From Flavobacterium pectinovorum (GTDB lineage: Bacteria; Bacteroidota; Bacteroidia; Flavobacteriales; Flavobacteriaceae): 35,505 nucleotides of DNA. Both the position numbers and the translations under genes were made by a program. The stretch's first letter is position 1. Each line of letters opens with the position of its first letter. The stretch covers positions 24,387 to 59,891 of the forward strand of contig NZ_RCZH01000010.1 of the NCBI RefSeq assembly GCF_006438875.1, in the 5' to 3' direction. The notes beneath the pieces are model-generated. The model did no database searches and was not told the DNA's origin. It saw nothing but the letters and a program-made list of their open reading frames with translations. This document shows, in pieces, positions 7,459-15,055 of the stretch.

Positions 7459-8751
7459 TCACTTCTTAATTCGTGAACTAATCTGATAAAGATTTTTTTT
7501 CATGATGCTTATTATGACTTCGTGATACTGTGAATTATTATTTTTCATGCCATGGCATTGGACTATTTCCATATTTGAAAGAGAAACTTCTATAGTTTCA
7601 ACGGTAGTGTCATAGACCTTCGCTGAGAGAATAAGTGAATCTTTTTTCTTGTAGTACTCATTTGTAAAGACACAATGGTGCAGGTTATCGCCATCTTCCA
7701 TAAAGTCCTGCACGTTTTCCAAAACTTTAATAGTTAGATTTTCATCTGTAAAACAAAGTCCGAAAAAGCGTTTTTTTTCTTCGGCATAAACTTCCTGCGC
7801 TTTTAGGATTTCTGCACGCATTTTTAATAGATGTTTTTTTCTTTGCAATTCCCTCTTTTTAGCCACAAGTTTATCGTGGACTTTATGAAGATTTTCAGGA
7901 CAGACAAAAGAGGCACAGTTGAGGTCTTTTTTAAACCAACGAAGCAGGGCTATGTAATCTTCCCATATTTTATAATCTTTAATCACATAATTGTTTTTAA
8001 TACAAACTTTTACTGCATACCAATTTTCTTTGATATGCTGTTCATGTGATTGTAGATAATAAGAAAGCAGGGAAGTTTGAGAAGATTTCAAAAGTGTTTC
8101 CGTAATAGAATCTTTTAAAAGGGAAGTAAAAAGTATCTGTGGTGCAATATTGTAAACTGAAGTTTTAAATCCGTTTCTTTTTAAAACAGTAAGTAGTTTC
8201 ATGCATGGATAAACTTTGTAAGGATTAATTCTGTATTTCGGGGAGTTCTGAAAATCCTTTGGGCGGATTTCAAGGGGAGAATAATACTGCCATGCATCAT
8301 AGACATTTGAAAAAACATTTGTACTAAGCGACATGGTACGAACTTCTCCTTTTGGGTTTATCCAATGCTGCATTACTTCCTTGTGAAAATAAGAAGGTAA
8401 AGTATTCTTTTTCATGTGTTTGTGTGAGCAGATCATACGTACCACCTGATAGCCTTGACACACATCCAATACAGCAGAGTATTCAATTTCCCTGAAATGC
8501 ACCTGATTGCATCCCTGCATTTTAAGCCTTCCCTGACAGAGGCGACATTTTATATATTTTTCGCAGGACTTACTTAGTGATTCAGGTTTCCAAGAATGCG
8601 TGCATTCAAGGCAGTGAAATTTTCCACGTGATAACACTCCCCATTTAAGGAAAATACTTTTTTCTGCCCAAGTGTGCATCTCATCTGATATGGGTTTCAG
8701 GGTAGTGCTTAAATGTGAAATTTCTTTCTCGATGATGGTTTTAGGTATCAT
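7459..8751 (-). CDS. PcfJ-like protein
   Basis: A 430-residue protein resembling the PcfJ family found on Bacteroidota and Firmicutes conjugative elements. The C-terminal third carries the features I associate with PcfJ: FGLCF, GDNLHHCVF and MEIVQCHGMKNN. The N-terminal part has paired cysteines (CLECTHSW, CEKYIKCRLC) likely to bind zinc. Its role in transfer is not established. The start overlaps the pcfK stop by 4 bases, making it the last gene of a minus-strand ssb-hypothetical-pcfK-pcfJ operon. Confidence 0.75.
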   Translation of the reverse strand: MIPKTIIEKEISHLSTTLKPISDEMHTWAEKSIFLKWGVLSRGKFHCLECTHSWKPESLSKSCEKYIKCRLCQGRLKMQGCNQVHFREIEYSAVLDVCQGYQVVRMICSHKHMKKNTLPSYFHKEVMQHWINPKGEVRTMSLSTNVFSNVYDAWQYYSPLEIRPKDFQNSPKYRINPYKVYPCMKLLTVLKRNGFKTSVYNIAPQILFTSLLKDSITETLLKSSQTSLLSYYLQSHEQHIKENWYAVKVCIKNNYVIKDYKIWEDYIALLRWFKKDLNCASFVCPENLHKVHDKLVAKKRELQRKKHLLKMRAEILKAQEVYAEEKKRFFGLCFTDENLTIKVLENVQDFMEDGDNLHHCVFTNEYYKKKDSLILSAKVYDTTVETIEVSLSNMEIVQCHGMKNNNSQYHEVIISIMKKNLYQISSRIKK

Positions 8752-9161
8752 AGGTCAAAAAGTGTTAAGGTTTGTTGCTCGGCAAGTTTAGGAGTCTGTA
8801 CGGTTTGAGTTTTCTGAATGGTGTTTTCAGAAACAGCAGGAGCTGAGGTGAATAAATCAGCCCCTGCAGGCTGATTTACCACAACTTTACAGCTGACAGG
8901 AGCGGGAGTTGCTATACTGTCATCAGCATAATATTTGAGCGCCATGTCGAATATTTCCTTATTGTCAAAGGCGCAGAATCCAGTTTTCTTTACCTCGCCA
9001 AAAATGTAATTGATACAGCTTTCAAGGTTTTTGGATGCCTTTGTGAAGTTCTGCGCAAAGACGGTATCGCTTTGCGCAGTTTCACTGAGGTATTTTTCCA
9101 TGACGGATTTAAATTGTTCAGAAGCTTTCATAAGGGAAGATTTTAAGATTGAAAAAGTCAT
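8748..9161 (-). CDS. PcfK-like protein
   Basis: A 137-residue protein. The first ~85 residues form a helical PcfK-like domain (SLMKASEQFKSVMEKYLSE...), usually encoded with PcfJ. The rest is a low-complexity Pro/Ala/Thr/Val tail ending in QQTLTLFDL, a possible short docking peptide (the QxLxLF form resembles beta-clamp-binding motifs; inference only). It overlaps pcfJ and the upstream gene by 4 bases each, indicating tight coupling. Confidence 0.75.
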   Translation of the reverse strand: MTFSILKSSLMKASEQFKSVMEKYLSETAQSDTVFAQNFTKASKNLESCINYIFGEVKKTGFCAFDNKEIFDMALKYYADDSIATPAPVSCKVVVNQPAGADLFTSAPAVSENTIQKTQTVQTPKLAEQQTLTLFDL

Positions 9162-9517
9162 TCAAAACTGTTTCTGTAGATGTCAAAACAGTATTCTTCA
9201 AAACAGAGCCAACACATAAAAGTGTAGTGGGGAAGACGATGCGTATTTTTTACAGGCTCGCCAAGTGAATCCTCGATTTCTTTGCGGATGTTTTCCAAAT
9301 CATCAAGATTTTCGATATAGAACTTTTTACAGTCCACGTGGTAAATAAATTCAGAGATCATACCGCTCATGCACCCGCCATTCTGCAGGTCTTCGAGAAA
9401 GGATTTAAGCTGTTCCTTTTTAGTCCCGTCATAGGATCCTAAATCGGACAGAATTATTTTATTGAATGCAGAGCATACCTCATACTGTTTGTACATTGAT
9501 TTTTCCAAGGCTTTCAT
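9158..9517 (-). CDS. Small hypothetical protein of the pcfJK operon
   Basis: A 119-residue acidic cytosolic protein with six cysteines, several in the C-terminal region (FMCWLCFEEYCFDIY). It may be one of the conserved DUF families that accompany pcfK and pcfJ on Bacteroidota elements, but I cannot name it with certainty. Its stop overlaps the pcfK start (ATGA), and it sits 39 bases downstream of ssb. Confidence 0.65.
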   Translation of the reverse strand: MKALEKSMYKQYEVCSAFNKIILSDLGSYDGTKKEQLKSFLEDLQNGGCMSGMISEFIYHVDCKKFYIENLDDLENIRKEIEDSLGEPVKNTHRLPHYTFMCWLCFEEYCFDIYRNSFE

Positions 9518-9556
9518 AACTCATTTCTTTAGGCTTATACATTGTTTTTCGGGATA

Positions 9557-9946
9557 TTAAAATGGGAGGTCGTCAGGTTCTTTTTCGGAACTTGCTTTAG
9601 CGCCTTTACGTACCTCAGGGGTCTGTTCCCTGTCTTTGGCAAATGCAAGGATTTTAATATGGCTGGTATGAAAGGTCAGAGCACCGTGCGCCTCGGAATC
9701 ACTCCCGATATAGACATTTAGACCGATGCGTCCGAATAACTCGACTAGTGCGCCTTTTTTAAGCCATTTTGCTGATTTGGAAGAAACCCAATAAGAGCAG
9801 TTGATGTAGGTAGTAATTTTTTTCAGCTCTGTGCTGTCTTTGGGTTTATAGCTGTCGTTGATAGCTATGGTAAAGTTTACAACCTCACGGTTTTCTTTTA
9901 GTTTAAAAACTGAGGCATCTTTTACAATTCGTCCTGTAATTTCCAT
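9557..9946 (-). CDS. ssb: Element-encoded single-stranded DNA-binding protein
   Basis: A 129-residue protein with an SSB OB-fold: MEITGRIVKDA at the start, VVNFTIAINDSY, the aromatic INCSYWVS strand, then ALVELFGRIG. It ends with the acidic tail PDDLPF, the conserved SSB C-terminal peptide that recruits replication and repair proteins. The central linker is short and charged. An ICE-borne SSB plausibly protects the transferred strand during conjugation. It is the first gene of the minus-strand operon, and the structured block at 10022-10160 lies directly upstream. Confidence 0.88.
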   Translation of the reverse strand: MEITGRIVKDASVFKLKENREVVNFTIAINDSYKPKDSTELKKITTYINCSYWVSSKSAKWLKKGALVELFGRIGLNVYIGSDSEAHGALTFHTSHIKILAFAKDREQTPEVRKGAKASSEKEPDDLPF

Positions 9947-10021
9947 GACATTTGATTTTTAGTGAATACTTGTTTTAAGTTCTCTTCCACCGTTTGCGCC
10001 AAATGAATTTTTTCAAAAGAA

Positions 10022-10160
10022 AAAACGGGAAAAAAGAAAGCACAAGTAAAGTGTCCGGATAAGGAAGCCGGAGTGCTATATGTCCCGAAGGGCGGCGACA
10101 GCCGTTATGCGCATGCAGGTGACGGCGGGCACTACTTTAGCTGCCCTTTTAACCCGTTTT
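10022..10160. other. GC-rich, highly structured intergenic element (candidate ncRNA, leader or single-strand initiation site)
   Basis: This block lies between the divergent ssb and xseA genes. Its outer arms are AAAACGGG (10022-10029) and CCCGTTTT (10153-10160). Nested pairings are TGTCCG (10052-10057) with CGGGCA (10126-10131), one G-U included, and GCCGT (10101-10105) with ACGGC (10122-10126). Alternative hairpins are TCCGG/CCGGA around 10054-10072 and CGGC/GCCG at 10093-10104. AAGGGC (10088-10093) can also pair with GCCCTT (10143-10148), allowing a pseudoknot. It is far richer in G and C than its surroundings. No reading frame explains it. I do not recognise the family. Confidence 0.6.
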
Positions 10161-10247
10161 GAATGAAAATCAGATTATACTTTTTAAGCCTTTTTGAGAT
10201 TTTCGGCTAATAGTAGTACCTTAGCTAAACACAAGAAATCCCAATCA

Positions 10248-11684
10248 ATGGAACCGCATCCCTATATCAGACTCTCAGCGCTTAATGACATGATTCATGA
10301 TACGATCAGTGCTCGTTTTGCCGGACAGCGTTTCTGGGTACTGGCCGATATCACCAATCATTCCTATAAGGCAGATAAAAAAATCCATTATTTTGAGCTG
10401 GTGGAGAAAGTACAGAACGGCAATGCGATAACAGCCAAGATGATGGGTAAATCATGGGGAGGGGGAGCCGTTCGTATTGAGGAGTTTGAAAAAAACACTG
10501 GACAGACCTTTACCAACAACCTGCATGTTCTTGTACAGGTTAGCGTGGATTATCATCCCTTATACGGTTTGTCTGTGAGCGTTCTGGACATCGACAGCAA
10601 TTTTATGCTGGGAATACTCGAACAGCAGCGAAATGCCACCCTTGAGCGTCTGGTAAAAGAAAATGATTACATCCAGAAAGTGGGGGATGGTTACTCGACG
10701 TTTAACAGCCGGCTGAAACTTCCGGCAGTCATTCAGAGAGTGGCCGTAATTTCTTCGAGCAGTTCTGCAGGGAATGAGGATTTCCGCCACACGATGCAGC
10801 ATAATGATTTTGGGTATGTTTTCCAGATCGATGATTATTATACCGTTGTGCAGGGAGATAACAACGCCAAACTATTCTTAAATAAACTCATTGAAATCTA
10901 TAATACCCGAATACCATACGATGCGGTTGTGATTAACAGGGGCGGGGGATCGCAGTCTGATTTTCTAATTTTTGACAACTATAATATTGGAAGGGCGGTA
11001 GCCAAGTTTCCCATTGCGGTCATAACCGGTATAGGACACCAGAAAAATGTCAGTATAACGGACCTGATGGGCCATACCCATACCAAAACACCAACCAAGG
11101 CGGCTGAGTTTATCATTGCCCATAACCGAAGTTTTGAGCAGGAGATCTTATCACTTCAGCAAAATATTGTCATAAAATCCCAGCAGCTTTTTCATGTTCA
11201 TTACAAAGAACTCAGCGAACTTAAAAATGGTATTTCTCATAACGCGATGAAACTGGTTCACATTTACTCAGAAGAACTGGCAAAAACCAACCAGCGGATT
11301 ATCAGCAGTTCCAGATCGGTTTTGTATGGGCATCAAAAGAAACTTATCTTAACTGCCCATCAGGTAGTGCAGAGTCCAAAAATGCTGCTGCAGCAGAAAA
11401 AAAATGATTTGACACATATCAAAAATTCCATAAAGAACACTGCTAATGATTATCTTCGCCGAGAGAAGGTCACTTTGGAGCATCACCTGAAAAGTATTCA
11501 GATGATGTCCCCGCAGAATATCCTTCGTAAAGGCTATGCAATTGTAAAGTTCAATGAAAAAATAATTAGTAGTGCAGAAAATATTCAGGCTGGGCAAGAG
11601 ATAGAGGTGATCCTGAAAGACGTTAAACTAAAAAGCACCGTTAAAGAAAAAATACAATATGATGGAAGAGAAACTGACTTATGA
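10248..11684 (+). CDS. xseA: Exodeoxyribonuclease VII large subunit
   Basis: A 478-residue protein from the ATG at 10248 (MEPHPYIRLSALND); an upstream TTG in frame at 10194 would add 18 non-conserved residues and is rejected. The N-terminal ~120 residues form the OB-fold DNA-binding domain (RFWVLADITN..., MMGKSWGGG). The catalytic domain carries VVINRGGGSQSD and the conserved GIGHQKNVSITD...KTPTKAAE block, equivalent to GVGHETD...PTPSAAAE in enterobacterial XseA. A long helical region and a C-terminal GYAIV..NEKII..A segment complete the usual architecture. The enzyme degrades single-stranded DNA to short oligonucleotides. It overlaps xseB by 26 bases. Its position between mobile-element genes suggests it is element-borne rather than the housekeeping copy. 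Confidence 0.9.
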   Translation: MEPHPYIRLSALNDMIHDTISARFAGQRFWVLADITNHSYKADKKIHYFELVEKVQNGNAITAKMMGKSWGGGAVRIEEFEKNTGQTFTNNLHVLVQVSVDYHPLYGLSVSVLDIDSNFMLGILEQQRNATLERLVKENDYIQKVGDGYSTFNSRLKLPAVIQRVAVISSSSSAGNEDFRHTMQHNDFGYVFQIDDYYTVVQGDNNAKLFLNKLIEIYNTRIPYDAVVINRGGGSQSDFLIFDNYNIGRAVAKFPIAVITGIGHQKNVSITDLMGHTHTKTPTKAAEFIIAHNRSFEQEILSLQQNIVIKSQQLFHVHYKELSELKNGISHNAMKLVHIYSEELAKTNQRIISSSRSVLYGHQKKLILTAHQVVQSPKMLLQQKKNDLTHIKNSIKNTANDYLRREKVTLEHHLKSIQMMSPQNILRKGYAIVKFNEKIISSAENIQAGQEIEVILKDVKLKSTVKEKIQYDGRETDL

Positions 11685-11868
11685 GGCTGCCCTTTCTGAG
11701 CTGACAGCTATTTCGAAAGAAATAGAAAACGAAACGATTTCGGTTGATGCTCTGGCTTCAAAAGTGAAAAGGGCATCAGAGCTTATTGAGTTCTGCCAGA
11801 CCAAGCTTAAAAACACAGAAGCGGAAGTTACCAAAATTATCGGCAGGATGGAAAACCCGGAAAACTAA
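11659..11868 (+). CDS. xseB: Exodeoxyribonuclease VII small subunit
   Basis: A 69-residue helical protein of typical XseB length. It has the family pattern LTYEAALSELTAISKEIE near the start, SVDALASKVKRASELIEFC in the middle, and CQTKLKNTEAEV at the end. Several XseB copies bind one XseA to form the nuclease. The start (tandem ATG ATG at 11659) lies inside the end of xseA, so translation is coupled. A strong terminator follows at 11988. Confidence 0.9.
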   Translation: MMEEKLTYEAALSELTAISKEIENETISVDALASKVKRASELIEFCQTKLKNTEAEVTKIIGRMENPEN

Positions 11869-11987
11869 ATAAAAAAGAGATATACTATTGTAATCATTTC
11901 TTCGTTATGTAGCTATATAACCCGAATAAACAGAATATTTAAAATAAAAAAAGTTTAATATTCAATTATATATGCCTCTTACTTTAT

Positions 11988-12019
11988 AAGTCCCACTACA
12001 TCTGTAATGGGACTTTTTT
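11988..12019 (+). terminator. Rho-independent terminator after xseAB
   Basis: Stem AAGTCCCA (11988-11995) / TGGGACTT (12008-12015) with a 12-base loop, followed by a T-run. The ~120 bases between xseB and this hairpin show nothing else. Confidence 0.8.
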
Positions 12020-12076
12020 CTGTCATTATACTGTAGATAAAGTTTTCTCTTTATGATTTTCAAAAGACTTAATCAT

Positions 12077-12793
12077 TTATAAAATCATTTTGTTTCTAGG
12101 CAGATTAATTTCATGTTCCTGTGGATATGGTGCCCAATGGGTCATACTCACATCTTCACGAATCTGCTGATGTACTTTATACTGATTATCACTTGCATTG
12201 GAGTAACGCGGATCGGGGATGAATGGCATTTTTTCCATCTTTAGGATGGTTATCGTTGGAAAGTGATAATCTACTTCCACGTTTCCCAACAGCAGATAAC
12301 ATCCTCCTCCCTGAAATGGATATTTTGCCAGGCTGTCGGTAAAATGCGCCGTATCAAAGAACTCCCCTTCAGCATCTATCCAAGTGCCAAAATACATGGC
12401 TCCCATTTTAGTCGGGAAATGTTTTCTGGATATCAGGTAAGCGAGCATACGTACCGTGTTTTTGTGATATTTTAATAAATCTTTAGCCAGGACATCACCT
12501 CTGAATTTAGTTTTCAATAGGTCAAAGGGAGAGCATGAGACAGGGAAACTTAATAATTCAATTTCATCAAATGCATCTTCAAATTCGGAACGTTCCAATT
12601 TCGGAAGTTCATATTCTTTGACAGGTTCCTGAATGAGCATAAGATTTCTGTTTTCAGGCTTGAAGTTAATCAGAATCAGCCTTGCGATTACCAGCAGCTG
12701 ATTCTTTGTCTTTCCGGTAAAACGGAAAGCGCCTATAAAAATCAGGATCTGAATGCCTTCAATACCAATTGGAATACAATTAATAAAGAGCAT
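12077..12793 (-). pseudogene. C-terminal remnant of a DnaE-type DNA polymerase III alpha subunit
   Basis: The 238-residue frame matches only the C-terminal end of flavobacterial DnaE-like polymerases: IPIGIEGIQ, LIFIGAFRFTGK, KPENRNLMLI, then an OB-fold region (LLKYHKNTVRMLAYLISRKH, MYFGTWIDAEGEFFDTAHF, YPFQGGGCYLLLG) and PFIPDPRYS. A complete DnaE is about 1000 residues or more. The catalytic polymerase, PHP and thumb domains are missing, and sequence upstream of 12793 is non-coding. The first residues run straight into a conserved segment, so the frame is a truncated piece. Such polymerases often sit with imuB in mobile SOS-mutagenesis cassettes; no such partner is visible. A domesticated OB-fold protein is less likely. 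Confidence 0.7.
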
Positions 12794-12851
12794 AATGTTC
12801 TAAATTATAACAAAATTATTTATTCCAATTAATCAGGTATTTATACTTGGA

Positions 12852-12879
12852 TTGATATTTTCTTTATGATGTAATTTAG
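12852..12879 (+). promoter_or_regulatory. Possible promoter of the TSP3-motif protein gene
   Basis: TTG at 12852-12854, a 17-base spacer, then TAATTTAG at 12872-12879, one mismatch from TAnnTTTG. A second TTG at 12847-12849 gives a 22-base spacer. The leader to the ATG at 12937 would be ~50 bases. Confidence 0.35.
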
Positions 12880-12936
12880 TATTATTTTTTTTTAGATAAA
12901 AATAATTTTATTAATAGAAACCCAAATCCTAGTTCA

Positions 12937-15012
12937 ATGAAGAAAATTATTATCATTATTATGTTATTGTCTGTAACCAGCTATGGACAGAATGCTTTTC
13001 AGGACGCTAAAAAGCTTAATCGAATCAGAGTTGCGGAGCTGGAGAAGAAGTTAGGAATAATTACTTCCAGTGCTGAATTTGCAACTTATAAAAATAAAGA
13101 AGATCTTGAAAATTTTCAAAAATTTCTGCTTGATCCATTTAATCCAAAATTGGCCGCTATTGATGTTTCATTGTCCTTAGGGAATATCTTGGAAATGGAA
13201 ACAATAATGGCACGAAAAGTCGGTGGCGTGGCAGGTCAATTTGATACTGATGGTGACGGTGTCGCGGATAAGAATGATGCTTGTCCCAATGAATATGGAA
13301 CTTTTGCAAACTACGGATGTCCCGATGGTAAAGATGCTAAAACATTGGTGCCTCCAACAGGACAAGATATGACAACAGTTCTTGTTGATGCATTAGCTCA
13401 ATTTTTAGTTGACAGGGTAAAACAGGAATTGACAATAACTTTTTATGAAAATTTCAGAAAAAAATTAAAGGACACTATTGAAATTAAAGTTACAATAGAA
13501 GGAAAAGCCATTGTGATAAAGATTGAGTTAAGAGTCCTTTTTCCAAATACATTTTTGTTATTGGACAGTAAGGAGTATTTTGACACGCCATCACTTGGGA
13601 AAACCTGGGTTACAGCCTTTAAAAAAGACCTTATAAATCTTCCATCTCAATTAGAAATTATTGTAAGATCCAATACAGATCTTGCGACAACAGATGTAGG
13701 AAGTTTTACATTAATTTCATTTGATGTTATTGAACAAGTAAAAAGAGGCGATCATCCAATGGAAATTCTTGATAATATCAATACCAAATACACTTCGGGC
13801 ATGAATTTTAAAACTCTATCTCAGCAATTAGTGGGGTTTATAAATTTAATTTCTTCCAATTTAACTTATCTTAAGGGCGATGGAGATGTTCAGGTTAAAA
13901 CATGGGCGATATCTGATGATTTGCAAAAATTAGATGATACCAGTAAAAAATTTCTGGCAGGTCTAGTTTATCAGAAAGGTGTGCAAAGCAAATTATTTGA
14001 TAAGATAGTAATAGGTTCCAAAACGCTTACGGGGTCTATTACAAAAGATAATTACCCTAGTTTTTATTCTCATATACAACAGATGAGCGGTAATTTTAAA
14101 ACTATTACGGCATTACTTGACAGAGTAAAAAGTGAGATGGGTAAAGAAACGACCACCAAAACATTGGAACAGTATGCTGTTTATCTGACTGCTTTTTATA
14201 ATCTCTTTGATGAAAACATGAAAGCGATATATCAAATTTTAGGAAGTAATACTTATTATGATTCATTTTATTTTAAATCAATTAGACCTGTCTCTGAAGA
14301 TTTAATAGGTTTCAACAGCGCTCTGGCTCAAAAAAATTATGCGGAGTGTATTCTTCTAAGTACTAATCTTTTGCAACAGCTGTTTTACAGCGAGGTTGAC
14401 AGTGATACTTCTGACAAAAAAGTAATAAAAGAATTCTTTTACTATAGCAATTTTTTGGCGGACATAATTGCAGCATCTGAATCGGGAAACAGTGAAAATG
14501 TAAAAAAAATTGTTGAAAATTATGCTATGCCTGTAGGTTCTTATCGCATCAAAAGAAGTTATTCTCATTCTTGGGATATCAGTGCTTTTCCAGGGCTTTA
14601 TTTAGGATATGAATTTGACTCTAGCCAAAGCATGAGCTACGGAATTACAGCGCCAGTTGGAATTTCTTTTTCAAGAAAGCACAATCGAAAAGTAAAGGAT
14701 TCTTCCTGTTCAACATTTTTTCTTTCTGTAATAGATATTGGTGCTCCATTTAGTTATCGATTCACAAACGATGATGCACAGGGATTGCCACAGGAAATTA
14801 AATGGGAGCAAATTTTTTCTCCAGGTTTCTTTTATATCTATGGATTTAAAAACACGCCAATTAGTCTTTCATTGGGAGGACAGTTTACTCCACTCTTGCG
14901 AGATATTGAAGATGATAAAAATGTTTTGAAAGAAGAAAATGTTTTCAGATTAAGTTTGGGTTTAATGGTTGATATTCCAATATTTAATTTGAAAAAAGGA
15001 AAGCTGAAATAA
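12937..15012 (+). CDS. Secreted/outer-membrane protein with a TSP3-type calcium motif
   Basis: A 691-residue protein. Residues 1-17 form a signal peptide (MKKIIIIIMLLSVTSYG, cleaved near GQ). At ~103-130 there is a thrombospondin type 3-like calcium-binding motif, DTDGDGVADKNDACPNEYG with a second Cys (YGCPD), as found before OmpA domains. Residues ~150-520 are mainly helical with no family I recognise. The last ~150 residues alternate polar and aromatic residues in strand-like segments (FPGLYLGYEF, YGITAPVGISF, SPGFFYIYGF, PISLSLGGQF, FRLSLGLMVDI), consistent with a C-terminal outer-membrane beta-barrel or barrel half. It is flanked by its own promoter and a terminator, so it is probably a single-gene cargo unit. 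The function is unknown. Confidence 0.65.
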   Translation: MKKIIIIIMLLSVTSYGQNAFQDAKKLNRIRVAELEKKLGIITSSAEFATYKNKEDLENFQKFLLDPFNPKLAAIDVSLSLGNILEMETIMARKVGGVAGQFDTDGDGVADKNDACPNEYGTFANYGCPDGKDAKTLVPPTGQDMTTVLVDALAQFLVDRVKQELTITFYENFRKKLKDTIEIKVTIEGKAIVIKIELRVLFPNTFLLLDSKEYFDTPSLGKTWVTAFKKDLINLPSQLEIIVRSNTDLATTDVGSFTLISFDVIEQVKRGDHPMEILDNINTKYTSGMNFKTLSQQLVGFINLISSNLTYLKGDGDVQVKTWAISDDLQKLDDTSKKFLAGLVYQKGVQSKLFDKIVIGSKTLTGSITKDNYPSFYSHIQQMSGNFKTITALLDRVKSEMGKETTTKTLEQYAVYLTAFYNLFDENMKAIYQILGSNTYYDSFYFKSIRPVSEDLIGFNSALAQKNYAECILLSTNLLQQLFYSEVDSDTSDKKVIKEFFYYSNFLADIIAASESGNSENVKKIVENYAMPVGSYRIKRSYSHSWDISAFPGLYLGYEFDSSQSMSYGITAPVGISFSRKHNRKVKDSSCSTFFLSVIDIGAPFSYRFTNDDAQGLPQEIKWEQIFSPGFFYIYGFKNTPISLSLGGQFTPLLRDIEDDKNVLKEENVFRLSLGLMVDIPIFNLKKGKLK

Positions 15013-15020
15013 ATTTAAAA

Positions 15021-15053
15021 ACAGAACCTCTCATATTTTATTAGAGGTTCTGT
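15021..15053. terminator. Bidirectional terminator between convergent genes
   Basis: Perfect 11-bp stem ACAGAACCTCT (15021-15031) / AGAGGTTCTGT (15043-15053) with an 11-base loop. It lies between the plus-strand TSP3 protein gene and the end of the minus-strand coupling-protein gene. Confidence 0.75.
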
Positions 15054-15055
15054 AA

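Noticed and set aside
10194..10247. TTG start for xseA giving 18 extra residues
   Set aside because: The extra residues are not XseA-like, and an ATG at 10248 gives the expected N-terminus.
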